Source: Fimenecus sp045594645 (GTDB taxonomy: Bacteria; Bacillota; Clostridia; Oscillospirales; Acutalibacteraceae). Taken from it: a DNA stretch of 9,339 bases. The stretch spans positions 1 through 9,339 of the forward strand of contig JAZNYY010000088.1 of assembly GCA_045594645.1 (NCBI GenBank), read 5' to 3'. The notes under the pieces were generated by a model. It was not told where the DNA came from, searched no databases, and saw nothing but the letters and a program-made list of their open reading frames with translations. Positions 1-6,580 of the stretch are shown here, piece after piece. A program made the position numbers and the translations under genes. Each line of letters begins with the position of its first letter. Position 1 is the first letter of the stretch.

Positions 1-131
1 TTTGTCTAACTCATTTATATGGTTATGTAATCTTGTAGGGGCTGGCGTCCTCGACAGCCCTAACCAAATATACAGGTAAATTAACAATGGGTCGTCGAGG
101 ACGCCGACCCCTACGAAATGAGTTAGACAAA
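1..131. repeat. MITE-like inverted repeat with two inner hairpin copies
   Basis: The outer arms at 1-16 (tttgtctaactcattt) and 116-131 (aaatgagttagacaaa) are perfect reverse complements. Inside are two copies of a 26-base hairpin unit in opposite orientation, at 35-60 and 89-114, so the whole block can fold into one long hairpin. The 89-117 unit recurs without mismatch at 1868-1896. The two inner units differ at four bases, arranged as two swaps (ct/tc and ag/ga) that keep each hairpin's own stem paired: GGGTCG/CGACCC in one, GGGCTG/CAGCCC in the other. No coding potential or transposase is seen. The left arm begins at base 1, so the element may extend outside the window. It is probably a non-autonomous mobile or REP-type repeat downstream of the operon; that role is inferred. 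Confidence 0.75.
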
Positions 132-155
132 CCTCAATTTGTCGAAACACAAAGC

Positions 156-189
156 AATAACCTCCCAAGAGTAAACTTGAGAGGTTATT
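156..189. terminator. Putative intrinsic terminator after ybaK
   Basis: The arms aataacctc (156-164) and gaggttatt (181-189) pair perfectly. After one C-A mismatch, caag (166-169) pairs with cttg (176-179) around a six-base loop. It begins 2 bases beyond the ybaK stop codon, the last gene of the minus-strand run. Read on the minus strand the stem is followed by a broken T-rich stretch (GCTTTGTGTTT); read on the plus strand it runs into TTATT. It could end transcription from either side. The U-tract in the operon's direction is weak, so strength is uncertain. Confidence 0.6.
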
Positions 190-190
190 T

Positions 191-661
191 TTATTCAATA
201 GGCTTTGATATTTCTAACCATTCTTTATAGTTTGAATATTTTTCTAATTCGGGGATTGTGAGTTCAATGGCACTGTTACTGCCACCAACTGCGGGAAAAA
301 CAGTTGTAAATCTTTTCAACGAATTATCGAGATATACATCTACACCGTCTTTAATGCCGAATGGACAAACTCCGCCGATTTGATGACCTACGAATTCTTC
401 TAACTGGTCGGGTGACATCATTTTGGCTTTTGTATGGAAAAATCCTTTATATTTAGAATTATCCACCTTAACATCGCCTGCCATAAGTATGAGAATTGGC
501 TGTTCGCCAACCATAAATGAGAGAGTTTTTGCAATTCTTGCGCCCTCAACCCCGAGAGCCTGCGCGGCAAGCTCAACCGTTGCACTTGAAACCTCGAATT
601 CCTGCACTCTGTCTTCCATACCGAACTTCGCAAAATATTCTCTGCCTTTTTCTATGGACAT
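191..661 (-). CDS. ybaK: YbaK/ProX-family aminoacyl-tRNA deacylase-like protein
   Basis: This encodes a 156-residue YbaK/EbsC-type protein. Family members hydrolyse mischarged tRNAs in the cytoplasm, for example Cys-tRNA(Pro) or Ala-tRNA(Pro). Visible hallmarks are the RIAKTL segment with Lys45, the LMAGD strand at 59-63, the GGVCPFG loop at 96-102 and the GVDVYLD strand at 106-112. Length fits a single free-standing domain. The start is placed at 661 because AGAGGA lies 9 bases upstream and the protein from MSIEKGREYF matches the family's N-terminus. The frame stays open to an ATG at 736, but those extra 25 codons lie in a dispersed repeat and encode low-complexity Pro/Arg/Gly-rich sequence, so they are probably not translated. 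The gene is last in the minus-strand run and has no obvious link to inositol; it may simply be read through. Which tRNA it edits cannot be told. Confidence 0.88.
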   Translation of the reverse strand: MSIEKGREYFAKFGMEDRVQEFEVSSATVELAAQALGVEGARIAKTLSFMVGEQPILILMAGDVKVDNSKYKGFFHTKAKMMSPDQLEEFVGHQIGGVCPFGIKDGVDVYLDNSLKRFTTVFPAVGGSNSAIELTIPELEKYSNYKEWLEISKPIE

Positions 662-670
662 ATTAATTCT

Positions 671-676
671 TCCTCT
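671..676 (-). promoter_or_regulatory. Ribosome binding site that sets the ybaK start
   Basis: AGAGGA on the minus strand sits 9 bases before the ATG at 659-661. It supports that start over the in-frame ATG at 734-736. The terminal hairpin of the adjacent repeat (stem 679-686/690-697) ends only 2 bases upstream of it, so folding of the repeat could affect ribosome access. Confidence 0.6.
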
Positions 677-788
677 CCCCTCCCTCCGCGAGGGAGGTGG
701 CATTTCCGCAAGAAAATGACGGAGGGAGTTTTTCAATGATTACTCCCTCAGTCAGCTTCGCTGACAGCTCCCTCAAAGAGGGAGCGGA
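676..788. repeat. CTCCCTC/GAGGGAG palindromic repeat, copy A
   Basis: This is one of two long copies of the same repeat; the other is at 7365-7483 in the same orientation. It contains several nested hairpins: cctccctc/gagggagg (679-686/690-697), gagggagt/actccctc (722-729/742-749), gtcagc/gctgac around a three-base loop (750-764), and ctccctc/gagggag (768-774/778-784). The block from about 740 to 770, around gtcagcttcgctgac, is nearly identical between copies; the spacer at 727-741 is the most variable part. It separates iolG from ybaK. I recall similar sequences dispersed in Clostridia genomes; probably a REP/MITE-type element. It makes no credible protein. Confidence 0.85.
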
Positions 789-797
789 TTAACTATG

Positions 798-827
798 TTT
801 AAGGCGGGAGCAAGCCCCCGCCCTAAA
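798..827. repeat. GC-rich hairpin downstream of iolG
   Basis: GGCGGG (803-808) pairs with CCCGCC (817-822). Beyond one A-C mismatch, a further four A/T pairs form (798-801 with 824-827). It lies 3 bases past the iolG stop codon on the minus strand. No run of T follows in that direction, so it is more likely an mRNA 3'-end stabilising hairpin or another short dispersed repeat than a classic terminator. It directly abuts repeat copy A. Confidence 0.55.
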
Positions 828-830
828 AAT

Positions 831-1838
831 TTACTGAATTTCTGAAAGCTTAACAGGTCTGTGCTCGTTAGCTGATTTTTCAGCAGCAAGAGCAATCTTA
901 ACTGACTGCAAGCCTGCGTGAATACCAACGGGGACTTCTTTATCGTTAACGCAAGCGTCAACAAACTGTCTAACTTCTTCTGAGAATGAGCCCATATATC
1001 TTTCAAGGAAGAAATAGAGTGGTTTCTCACCTGTTACGCCGTTTGCGTCAGAGATAACTGCTGTTGAAAGTGTATCATTAGCAGTTGCAACCATACCCTT
1101 TGAGCCGAAAAGCTCTGCTCTCTGGTCATAGCCATACATAGCCTGACGAGAATTATCAATAACTGCAAGAGCGCCGTTTTCCATTTTCATAGAAATGATA
1201 GCTGTGTCGAAGTCGCCATACTCACGGATGCCGGGATTGATAAGAGCATCTGCATAAACATAAAGTTCTTCAACATCGCTGTTTGTAAGGAAGCAAGCCA
1301 TATCAAAATCATGAATTGTCATATCAAGGAAAATGCTTGCTGCACAGTAGCCAACAGGTGGTGCCTGAGGGTCGCGAGATGTGATTTTAAGAATCTGTGC
1401 TTCACCGATTTTGCCTTCGTCATAAGCCTTACGAACTGCTGCGAAGTTATGGTCAAAACGACGGTTAAAGCCAACTTGGAATTTGCATTCAGGATGAGCT
1501 TTAAGAGCGTCTGCAATTTCAAGAATCTTATCTACTGTATTTGCAAGAGGCTTCTCGCAGAATACATGCTTGCCTGCATTGATTGCTTCAATTGAAATAG
1601 GAGCGTGAGTATCAGTTGATGAGCAAACAAGAACTGCATCAATGTCAGCATCTTCAATGATTTTCTTGTAATCTGTGTAAACCTTTTCAACACCAAAGCC
1701 CTCGCAGAAAGCACGAGTTTCGTCATTCATAAAGGGGTCTGCGATTGCAACAACCTCTGCACCCTTTACATTGTATGAGATTGATTCAAGGTGCACTTTA
1801 CCAATACGGCCAGCACCGATAATACCAATTTTAAGCAT
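831..1838 (-). CDS. iolG: Inositol 2-dehydrogenase (Gfo/Idh/MocA family)
   Basis: IolG catalyses the first step of the pathway, NAD-dependent oxidation of myo-inositol to 2-keto-myo-inositol (EC 1.1.1.18), in the cytosol. The 335-residue protein starts with a Rossmann fold: GIIGAGRIG with glycines at 8, 10 and 13, and Asp34 at the end of the second strand as expected for NAD binding. The CEKPLAN motif places Lys96 at the active site. LDMTIHDFDM gives Asp172 and His176, matching the catalytic Asp and His known in characterised IolG enzymes. The C-terminal half is the alpha/beta domain that binds the sugar. AGGAG precedes the ATG by 8 bases. It is the last iol gene here, separated from iolA by a 263-base repeat-filled gap. 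Other polyol or scyllo-inositol dehydrogenases share this fold, but the iol context favours IolG. Confidence 0.92.
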   Translation of the reverse strand: MLKIGIIGAGRIGKVHLESISYNVKGAEVVAIADPFMNDETRAFCEGFGVEKVYTDYKKIIEDADIDAVLVCSSTDTHAPISIEAINAGKHVFCEKPLANTVDKILEIADALKAHPECKFQVGFNRRFDHNFAAVRKAYDEGKIGEAQILKITSRDPQAPPVGYCAASIFLDMTIHDFDMACFLTNSDVEELYVYADALINPGIREYGDFDTAIISMKMENGALAVIDNSRQAMYGYDQRAELFGSKGMVATANDTLSTAVISDANGVTGEKPLYFFLERYMGSFSEEVRQFVDACVNDKEVPVGIHAGLQSVKIALAAEKSANEHRPVKLSEIQ

Positions 1839-1867
1839 AATAATTTCTCCTTTTTATTTTTTATAAC

Positions 1868-1896
1868 GGGTCGTCGAGGACGCCGACCCCTACGAA
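1868..1896. repeat. GGGTCG...CGACCC hairpin repeat
   Basis: These 29 bases match positions 89-117 exactly. GGGTCG (1868-1873) pairs with CGACCC (1884-1889), and after one mismatch two more C-G pairs close an AGGA loop. The left flank ataacggg (1863-1870) and the end cccctac are shared with the larger element at 3653-3740. On the operon mRNA the hairpin lies about 20 bases upstream of the iolG ribosome binding site. It is probably a dispersed REP-type unit. Confidence 0.75.
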
Positions 1897-1912
1897 TACA
1901 TTTTATTAATCT

Positions 1913-1951
1913 GTAGGATTTTCATCGCAAGACAATGTGGCATAATCCTAC
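1913..1951. repeat. Hairpin with partial copy of the iolA-side repeat in its loop
   Basis: The arms gtaggatt (1913-1920) and aatcctac (1944-1951) are perfect complements. The loop contains 18 bases (1924-1941, atcgcaagacaatgtggc) identical to 2016-2033 in the neighbouring full repeat. The loop is therefore the left half of that repeat family, captured between new arms or left after an internal deletion. Confidence 0.65.
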
Positions 1952-1960
1952 AAAATTTTT

Positions 1961-1998
1961 AGAGATTTTTTCGTTAGACAAGGCACGAAAAAACATCT
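1961..1998. repeat. Short hairpin derivative of the same repeat family
   Basis: ttttttcgt (1966-1974) pairs with acgaaaaaa (1985-1993) around a ten-base loop, and aga/tct add three outer pairs. The left arm and loop, reading ttttttcgttagacaa, resemble tttttcgtaagacaat at 8257-8272 in the full element near iolC. This looks like a shortened member of that family. Confidence 0.5.
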
Positions 1999-2010
1999 CA
2001 ATTTGTAGTA

Positions 2011-2093
2011 TTTTTATCGCAAGACAATGTGGCGAAGGCGAAGCTGTATGTGCTATACCGCGAGCCGAACGCCACGAAGTATTGCGAGAAAAA
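2011..2093. repeat. Long palindromic element directly after iolA, copy 1
   Basis: This is an imperfect hairpin. ttttt (2011-2015) pairs with aaaaa (2089-2093), tcgcaa (2017-2022) with ttgcga (2082-2087), gtggcg (2029-2034) with cgccac (2070-2075), and gtat (2046-2049) with atac (2055-2058). A second copy at 8245-8346 has the same layout, including the shared central string ataccgcgagccgaa. Between copies, C-G at 2020/2084 becomes T-A, G-C at 2031/2073 becomes T-A, and G-T at 2050/2054 becomes A-T, so pairing is kept. It begins 8 bases after the iolA stop codon on the minus strand. No U-tract follows, so it is not a typical terminator. Confidence 0.8.
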
Positions 2094-2101
2094 GACACAA
2101 A

Positions 2102-3610
2102 TTAGATTGTGCCGTCCCATGTTGAAACAGTTGTATTTGTCTTTTCTTCTTCGTCAAACCAATGCTGTGTAACAGCCTTTGATTCTGTGTAGAAGCGATA
2201 TGCGTCTTTGCCGAGACAGTGTAAATCGCCGAAGAATGACTGCTTGTGACCTGAGAATGGGAAGAATCCAACTGGAACGGGAATACCAACATTGATACCA
2301 ACCTGACCGCCGTCTGTGTAACGAGCGAACTGACGAGCCCAATAACCGCTCTGAGTGTAAATAACAGAGCCGTTTGCATATGGGTTGTCGTTCATAATAT
2401 TAAGACCCTCGTGGAAGTCCTTGCAACGCTTAATGCAAAGAACGGGTCCGAATACTTCTTCGTCACCGATTGTCATATCAGCAGTAACCTTGTCGAAGAT
2501 TGTAGGTCCGATAAAGTAGCCGTTTTCATAGCCCTCAACCTTAACATCACGACCGTCAAGAACAAGCTCTGCACCTTCGTCAATACCCTTTTGAATATCA
2601 GCGAGAACTTCTTCATAATGCTTTTTATATGTAATCGGGCCAAGCTTTGAAGTTTTATCCCAAGATGGACCAACCTTGATATTCTTTGCCTGCTTAACAA
2701 GTTCAGCAACAAACTTATCTGCGATAGCTTCTTCAACTACACAGCAAGTAAGAGCCATACAACGCTGACCTGCGCAACCGTAAGCAGAGTTAATAACGCC
2801 TGCAACTGTTCTTTCAAGTGCACAGTCTGACATAATTAAAGCGTGGTTTTTAGCCTGAGTAAGAGCCTGACAACGCTTGCCTGCTGCTGCGGCACGAGAA
2901 TAAACCTTAAGACCAACGGGAGTTGAGCCAACGAATGTGATACCCTTAACATCGGGGTGGTCAAGAATTGTATTAACTTCATTTCTTGAGCAAGTGATAA
3001 CATTGATAACGCCGTCGGGCACGCCTGCTTCTTTATAAATAGCCGCAAATTTCATAGCAGTTTTTGGTGTGAGAGAAGCCGCTTTAAGCACCATTGTGTT
3101 ACCTGTTGCAATACAAGTAGGAGCCATCCAACCGAATGGAATCATTGCGGGGAAGTTAACGGGAACAATGCCTGCAAACACGCCGAGTGGCTCACGGTAT
3201 TTAACTGTGTCATAACCGCTTGAAGCATCCATAAGGCTTTCGCCCATCATAAGTGAAGGAACCTGAGTTGCAAGCTCTGTGCCTTCTTTTGCCTTGAGAA
3301 CGTCGCCCTCTGCTTCGCCCCAAACCTTACCGTTTTCACAAGCAACGCACATTGTGAGTTCTTCCATATCGCGAATAATAAGCTCACGGATTTTATAAAG
3401 AATCTGTGCTCTTTTGATTGCGGGAGTTGCTCTCCAGCCGGGATAAGCTTTCTTTGCTGCTTCAATAGCTTCAAGAACCTCGTCGTTTGTACAGCAAGGT
3501 GCTTGACCTACTACTTCGCCTGTACTTGGATTATGAAGGTCATACCAAACATCAGTTTTTGAATCTTTGAACTGACCGTTCACAAAATATTGTAATTTTT
3601 CTACTGCCAT
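2102..3610 (-). CDS. iolA: Methylmalonate/malonate semialdehyde dehydrogenase (CoA-acylating)
   Basis: This enzyme oxidises malonate semialdehyde with NAD and CoA to acetyl-CoA, the last step of inositol breakdown (EC 1.2.1.27 group; also called MmsA). The 502-residue protein is a full-length aldehyde dehydrogenase. The catalytic cysteine is Cys284 in YGCAGQRCMAL. The VNFPAMIPFGWMAP stretch at 151-164, and INVGIPVPVG with FFGDLH at 439-464, are typical of MmsA. Where ordinary aldehyde dehydrogenases have a general-base Glu in ELGGK, this protein has ALTQAKNH (249-256), as expected for the CoA-dependent subgroup. AGGAGA precedes the ATG. The gene lies between iolE and iolG, with repeats filling both flanking gaps. 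An MmsA serving valine degradation is the alternative; context argues for inositol. Confidence 0.93.
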   Translation of the reverse strand: MAVEKLQYFVNGQFKDSKTDVWYDLHNPSTGEVVGQAPCCTNDEVLEAIEAAKKAYPGWRATPAIKRAQILYKIRELIIRDMEELTMCVACENGKVWGEAEGDVLKAKEGTELATQVPSLMMGESLMDASSGYDTVKYREPLGVFAGIVPVNFPAMIPFGWMAPTCIATGNTMVLKAASLTPKTAMKFAAIYKEAGVPDGVINVITCSRNEVNTILDHPDVKGITFVGSTPVGLKVYSRAAAAGKRCQALTQAKNHALIMSDCALERTVAGVINSAYGCAGQRCMALTCCVVEEAIADKFVAELVKQAKNIKVGPSWDKTSKLGPITYKKHYEEVLADIQKGIDEGAELVLDGRDVKVEGYENGYFIGPTIFDKVTADMTIGDEEVFGPVLCIKRCKDFHEGLNIMNDNPYANGSVIYTQSGYWARQFARYTDGGQVGINVGIPVPVGFFPFSGHKQSFFGDLHCLGKDAYRFYTESKAVTQHWFDEEEKTNTTVSTWDGTI

Positions 3611-3652
3611 ATTTGTTTCTCCTTAATTTGGATTGATTATGTTTTTGATAAC

Positions 3653-3740
3653 GGGACGATGTGGGGTGCGGGTGTCCGGTGGACACCACTGCGAAGCAGA
3701 AGCACCGACCGAACCGGCAGGCGAGACAATCGTCCCCTAC
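3653..3740. repeat. Long palindromic repeat between iolE and iolA
   Basis: The outer arms gggacgat (3653-3660) and atcgtccc (3729-3736) pair perfectly. Inside are two further hairpins: ggtgtcc/ggacacc (3671-3677/3681-3687) and ctgc/gcag (3689-3692/3696-3699). The element is GC-rich in an AT-richer gap and fills most of the 139 bases between the genes. Its left flank ataacggg and right end cccctac match the ends of the smaller hairpin at 1868-1893, suggesting one family with a variable centre. A plus-strand frame starting at 3659 runs from it into iolE but has no credible protein. Confidence 0.75.
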
Positions 3741-3749
3741 AAAGTAAAA

Positions 3750-4643
3750 TTATAAGCCAGATACTTCTGCTATGTATTTGCGTGCTTTTACAGCATATTC
3801 AAATGGGTTTGCGATTGCGGGGTCCTGCTCTGCTTCAACGAGAACATATCCCTCATAGCCTGTTTCTTCGAGAACATCGAATACGGGCTTGAAGTCGATA
3901 ACGCCGTCACCGGGGACTGTGAATGCGCCTGCACGAACGCCCTGCAAGAAACTCATTTTTTCTGCCTTAACCTTTGCAACAACATCGGGACGAATATCCT
4001 TGAGATGCACATGGCGAATTCTATTTGCATACTTTTTAAGAACTGCCATATAGTCCTCACCGCAGTATGCAAGGTGACCTGTATCGAAAAGAAGACCGAA
4101 AAGCTCGGGGTCTGTGTTTTCCATCATTCTGTCAATTTCAGCTGCAGTCTGAACAACTGTACCCATATGGTGATGGAAGCAAAGTGCGATACCCATATCC
4201 TTTGCAACTTTACCGAGTTTGTTAATGCCTGTGCAGAGCATATCCCACTCTTCGTCATTCATAACATATTTGTCATCAAAAATTGAGAGGTCTGTGCCCT
4301 GAATTGAGTGACCCTGCTCAGAGATACCAACAACCTTTGCACCCATTTCTTTAAGGAAAGTGATGTGCTCGATGAAGTCTTTTTCAACCTCTTCGTAAGG
4401 CTTTGTGATAAGAAAGCTTGAGAACCAAGCGTTGCAAATCTGCATTCCGCGGAGTTCAAGTGCCTTTTTAAGCACCTTTGTATCGCGAGGATATTTGTTG
4501 CCAACCTCACAACCTGTAAATCCTGCAAGTGCCATTTCAGAAATGCACTGCTCAAATGTGTTTTCTGCACCAAGGTCGGGCATATCGTCATTTGTCCAAG
4601 CGATAGGTGCAATACCGAGTTTAACTTTGTTCTTATCCAACAT
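3750..4643 (-). CDS. iolE: 2-keto-myo-inositol dehydratase (inosose dehydratase)
   Basis: IolE removes water from 2-keto-myo-inositol to give 3D-(3,5/4)-trihydroxycyclohexane-1,2-dione (EC 4.2.1.44), the second pathway step. The 297-residue protein is a xylose isomerase-like TIM barrel, and its length matches the family. It opens with KLGIAPIAWTNDDMPDLG (8-25), a characteristic IolE N-terminus. Likely metal and substrate residues lie in CFHHHMGT (155-162), LLFDTGHLAYCG (184-195), RHVHLKDIR (210-218) and VLVEAEQDP (267-275). The ATG comes 2 bases after the iolD stop codon, and its AAGGAG site overlaps the last codons of iolD, so the two are probably translationally coupled. Other sugar isomerase-like barrels look similar at low resolution, but N-terminus and context make IolE very likely. 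Confidence 0.94.
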   Translation of the reverse strand: MLDKNKVKLGIAPIAWTNDDMPDLGAENTFEQCISEMALAGFTGCEVGNKYPRDTKVLKKALELRGMQICNAWFSSFLITKPYEEVEKDFIEHITFLKEMGAKVVGISEQGHSIQGTDLSIFDDKYVMNDEEWDMLCTGINKLGKVAKDMGIALCFHHHMGTVVQTAAEIDRMMENTDPELFGLLFDTGHLAYCGEDYMAVLKKYANRIRHVHLKDIRPDVVAKVKAEKMSFLQGVRAGAFTVPGDGVIDFKPVFDVLEETGYEGYVLVEAEQDPAIANPFEYAVKARKYIAEVSGL

Positions 4644-4645
4644 AA

Positions 4646-6565
4646 TTAATATCTCCTTGCTTTGTTTTTATTTTCTTCCTTCTCTGCGAAGGCTTTGTTT
4701 ACTTTTTCATTCTTTGAAACAGAGGGAACACCTGTATGCCACCAAGCACCATAGCCGTCAGTCATTGACTTGGGTAATACTTTGATGTCAATAAGCGTTG
4801 AAACGGTCTGCTTCTGTGAATCGATAAGTGCAAATTCCAATTCTTCCATAGTTTTTGCTGTGTAAGTCTTGCAACCATAGGCCTCTGCATTCTTTGCGAA
4901 GTCAATCGGAATAAGACCGCCAAGCAAATCACCGTTTTCGTCGCGATAGCGGAATTCTGTTGCAAGATTACCGATACCGTTTGACATTTCAAGGTTATTG
5001 ATACAACCAAAACCGCTGTTATCAAAAAGAAGAACATTGATTTTCTTGTTTTCCTGAATTGAAGTAACAAGCTCAGAGTGAAGCATTAAATAGCTACCGT
5101 CACCGCACATTGCGTATGATTCACATTCGGGGTGTGCCATCTTTGAGCCGAGAGCACCTGCGATTTCGTAGCCCATACAAGAATAACCGTATTCCATATT
5201 GTATGAATAACGGCTGTCAGATGTCCACATTCTCTGTAAACAACCGGGAAGTGAGCCTGCCGCACCTGTGCAAAGCGCATCTGCGGGGATAAGCTTACGG
5301 ATAAGTGCCAAAGCGGCTGTCTGTGTAATCACACCGCCGATTTTCTCAACGAATTCAGGGATTGTTTTTTCATCACGAGCAGCAATAAGTGGCTTAAAAT
5401 TCTCGTCATAGCTATAATTTGAAAGGAATTCCATTTCCTTATCCCAATCAGCTTTTGCGTCTGCAATTTCAGTTGTGTATGCTGACTTATAATTCACCTT
5501 GCGAAGCTCGTTGCCGAGAGCGATAATACCGAGCTTTGCGTCAGCCACCATTTTTGTAGCATCAAGCTTATATGCATCAAAGCGTGATGTATTGATTGTT
5601 ACCATCTTAACATCGTCTTTGAAAAGTGATTTTGAAGCAGTTGTAAAGTCAGAGAATCGAGTACCGATACCGATTACAACATCTGCATCCTTTGCGATTA
5701 CATTACCTGATGAGTTACCTGTAACACCAAGACCGCCAAGGTTATATTTATCAGATGAAAGGCAAGCCGTTTTACCGCTCTGTGTTTCTGCGAAAGGAAT
5801 ATTGAACTCTGCACAGAATTTTTCAAGAGTCTCGCCTGCTTCTGAATAACGAACACCGCCGCCGCATATTACAAGGGGCTTTTTAGCGTTCTTGACAACT
5901 GCTAAAACATCTTCAAGTTCTTCGCACGCTACGGGCATACGAACAATTTTATGTACTCTTTTCTGGAAGAAGCTATCGGGATAGTCATAGCTTTCGCCCT
6001 CAACATCCTGACAAAGACAAATTGCAACCGCACCTGTGTCTGCTGTATCAGTAAGCACGCGCATTGCGTTAATCATTGCCGACATCAACTGCTCTGGGCG
6101 TTGAATTCTATCCCAATAACGAGTTACTGCCTTATATGCGTCATTTGTAGTTGTAGCAAGTGAATTCACCTGCTCAAACTGTTGAAGAACGGGGTCGGGC
6201 TGACGGGTTGAGAATGTGTCAGCAGGGAACAAAAGAAGCGGAACATTGTTAACTGTCGCAGTTGCCGCCGCAGTAATCATATTTGCAGCACCGGGGCCGA
6301 TTGATGATGCACAAGCAATCAGCTTTCTTCTGTTGTTCATCTTTGCAAAGGCGGTTGCCACATGAGCCATACCCTGCTCATTTTTGCCTTGATAAACGCG
6401 AAGTCCACCCTTGTCGGAATCAAGTGCCTCACCAAGACCTAAAACAATACCGTGACCGAAAACTGTGAAAATTCCATCAACGAACTTTGTTTCAACGCCA
6501 TCAAAGGACACATACTGATTGTCAAGGAACTTAACGAGTGCCTGCGCCATTGTCATTTTTGCCAT
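4646..6565 (-). CDS. iolD: 3D-(3,5/4)-trihydroxycyclohexane-1,2-dione hydrolase
   Basis: IolD is a thiamine diphosphate enzyme that hydrolytically opens the cyclohexanedione ring to give 5-deoxy-D-glucuronate (EC 3.7.1.22). The 639 residues fit IolD and exceed most acetolactate synthases. An N-terminal pyrimidine-binding domain carries the expected Glu63 in NEQGMAH. A central domain spans roughly 205-350, and a C-terminal pyrophosphate-binding domain follows. That domain has the cofactor motif GDGS at 488-491 and the matching Asn516 in FDNSGFG, about 25 residues on. AGGAG lies 8 bases before the ATG. The gene is 15 bases downstream of iolB and 2 bases upstream of iolE, forming the compact core of the operon. 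The fold also includes acetolactate synthase, but the length and neighbours identify IolD. Confidence 0.95.
   Translation of the reverse strand: MAKMTMAQALVKFLDNQYVSFDGVETKFVDGIFTVFGHGIVLGLGEALDSDKGGLRVYQGKNEQGMAHVATAFAKMNNRRKLIACASSIGPGAANMITAAATATVNNVPLLLFPADTFSTRQPDPVLQQFEQVNSLATTTNDAYKAVTRYWDRIQRPEQLMSAMINAMRVLTDTADTGAVAICLCQDVEGESYDYPDSFFQKRVHKIVRMPVACEELEDVLAVVKNAKKPLVICGGGVRYSEAGETLEKFCAEFNIPFAETQSGKTACLSSDKYNLGGLGVTGNSSGNVIAKDADVVIGIGTRFSDFTTASKSLFKDDVKMVTINTSRFDAYKLDATKMVADAKLGIIALGNELRKVNYKSAYTTEIADAKADWDKEMEFLSNYSYDENFKPLIAARDEKTIPEFVEKIGGVITQTAALALIRKLIPADALCTGAAGSLPGCLQRMWTSDSRYSYNMEYGYSCMGYEIAGALGSKMAHPECESYAMCGDGSYLMLHSELVTSIQENKKINVLLFDNSGFGCINNLEMSNGIGNLATEFRYRDENGDLLGGLIPIDFAKNAEAYGCKTYTAKTMEELEFALIDSQKQTVSTLIDIKVLPKSMTDGYGAWWHTGVPSVSKNEKVNKAFAEKEENKNKARRY
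4651..4658 (-). promoter_or_regulatory. iolE ribosome binding site inside the end of iolD
   Basis: AAGGAGAT on the minus strand is formed by the final sense codons of iolD (Ala-Arg-Arg-Tyr). It lies 9 bases before the iolE ATG when spacing is measured from AAGGAG. Ribosomes finishing iolD would uncover or reuse this site, which points to coupled translation of the two enzymes acting in succession. Confidence 0.75.
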
Positions 6566-6580
6566 ATTGTCATCTCCTCA

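Noticed and set aside
423..719. Plus-strand open frame of 98 codons opposite ybaK.
   Set aside because: It is antisense to a well-supported gene and its C-terminus is a translation of the CTCCCTC repeat.
1894..1930. Possible promoter before iolG (TTGCGA, 16-base spacer, TAATAA on the minus strand).
   Set aside because: Both boxes match the consensus poorly, the spacing is short and the -35 part lies inside a repeat. It is indistinguishable from AT-rich background.
2011..2093. Reading the hairpin after iolA as a Rho-independent terminator.
   Set aside because: The minus-strand sequence after the stem is A-rich, with no U-tract, and the same holds for the copy after iolC.
3659..3892. Plus-strand open frame of 77 codons starting in the iolE-iolA gap.
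   Set aside because: Its first third is repeat sequence and the rest is antisense to the end of iolE. It has no recognisable domain.
4005..4286. Plus-strand open frame opposite iolE, and similar ones opposite iolD, iolG and the SanA-like gene.
   Set aside because: All lie antisense within strongly supported genes and lack independent domains or ribosome binding sites.
4646..6565. Acetolactate synthase as an alternative for the thiamine diphosphate enzyme.
   Set aside because: The length, the sequence around the cofactor motif and the position between iolB and iolE fit IolD.
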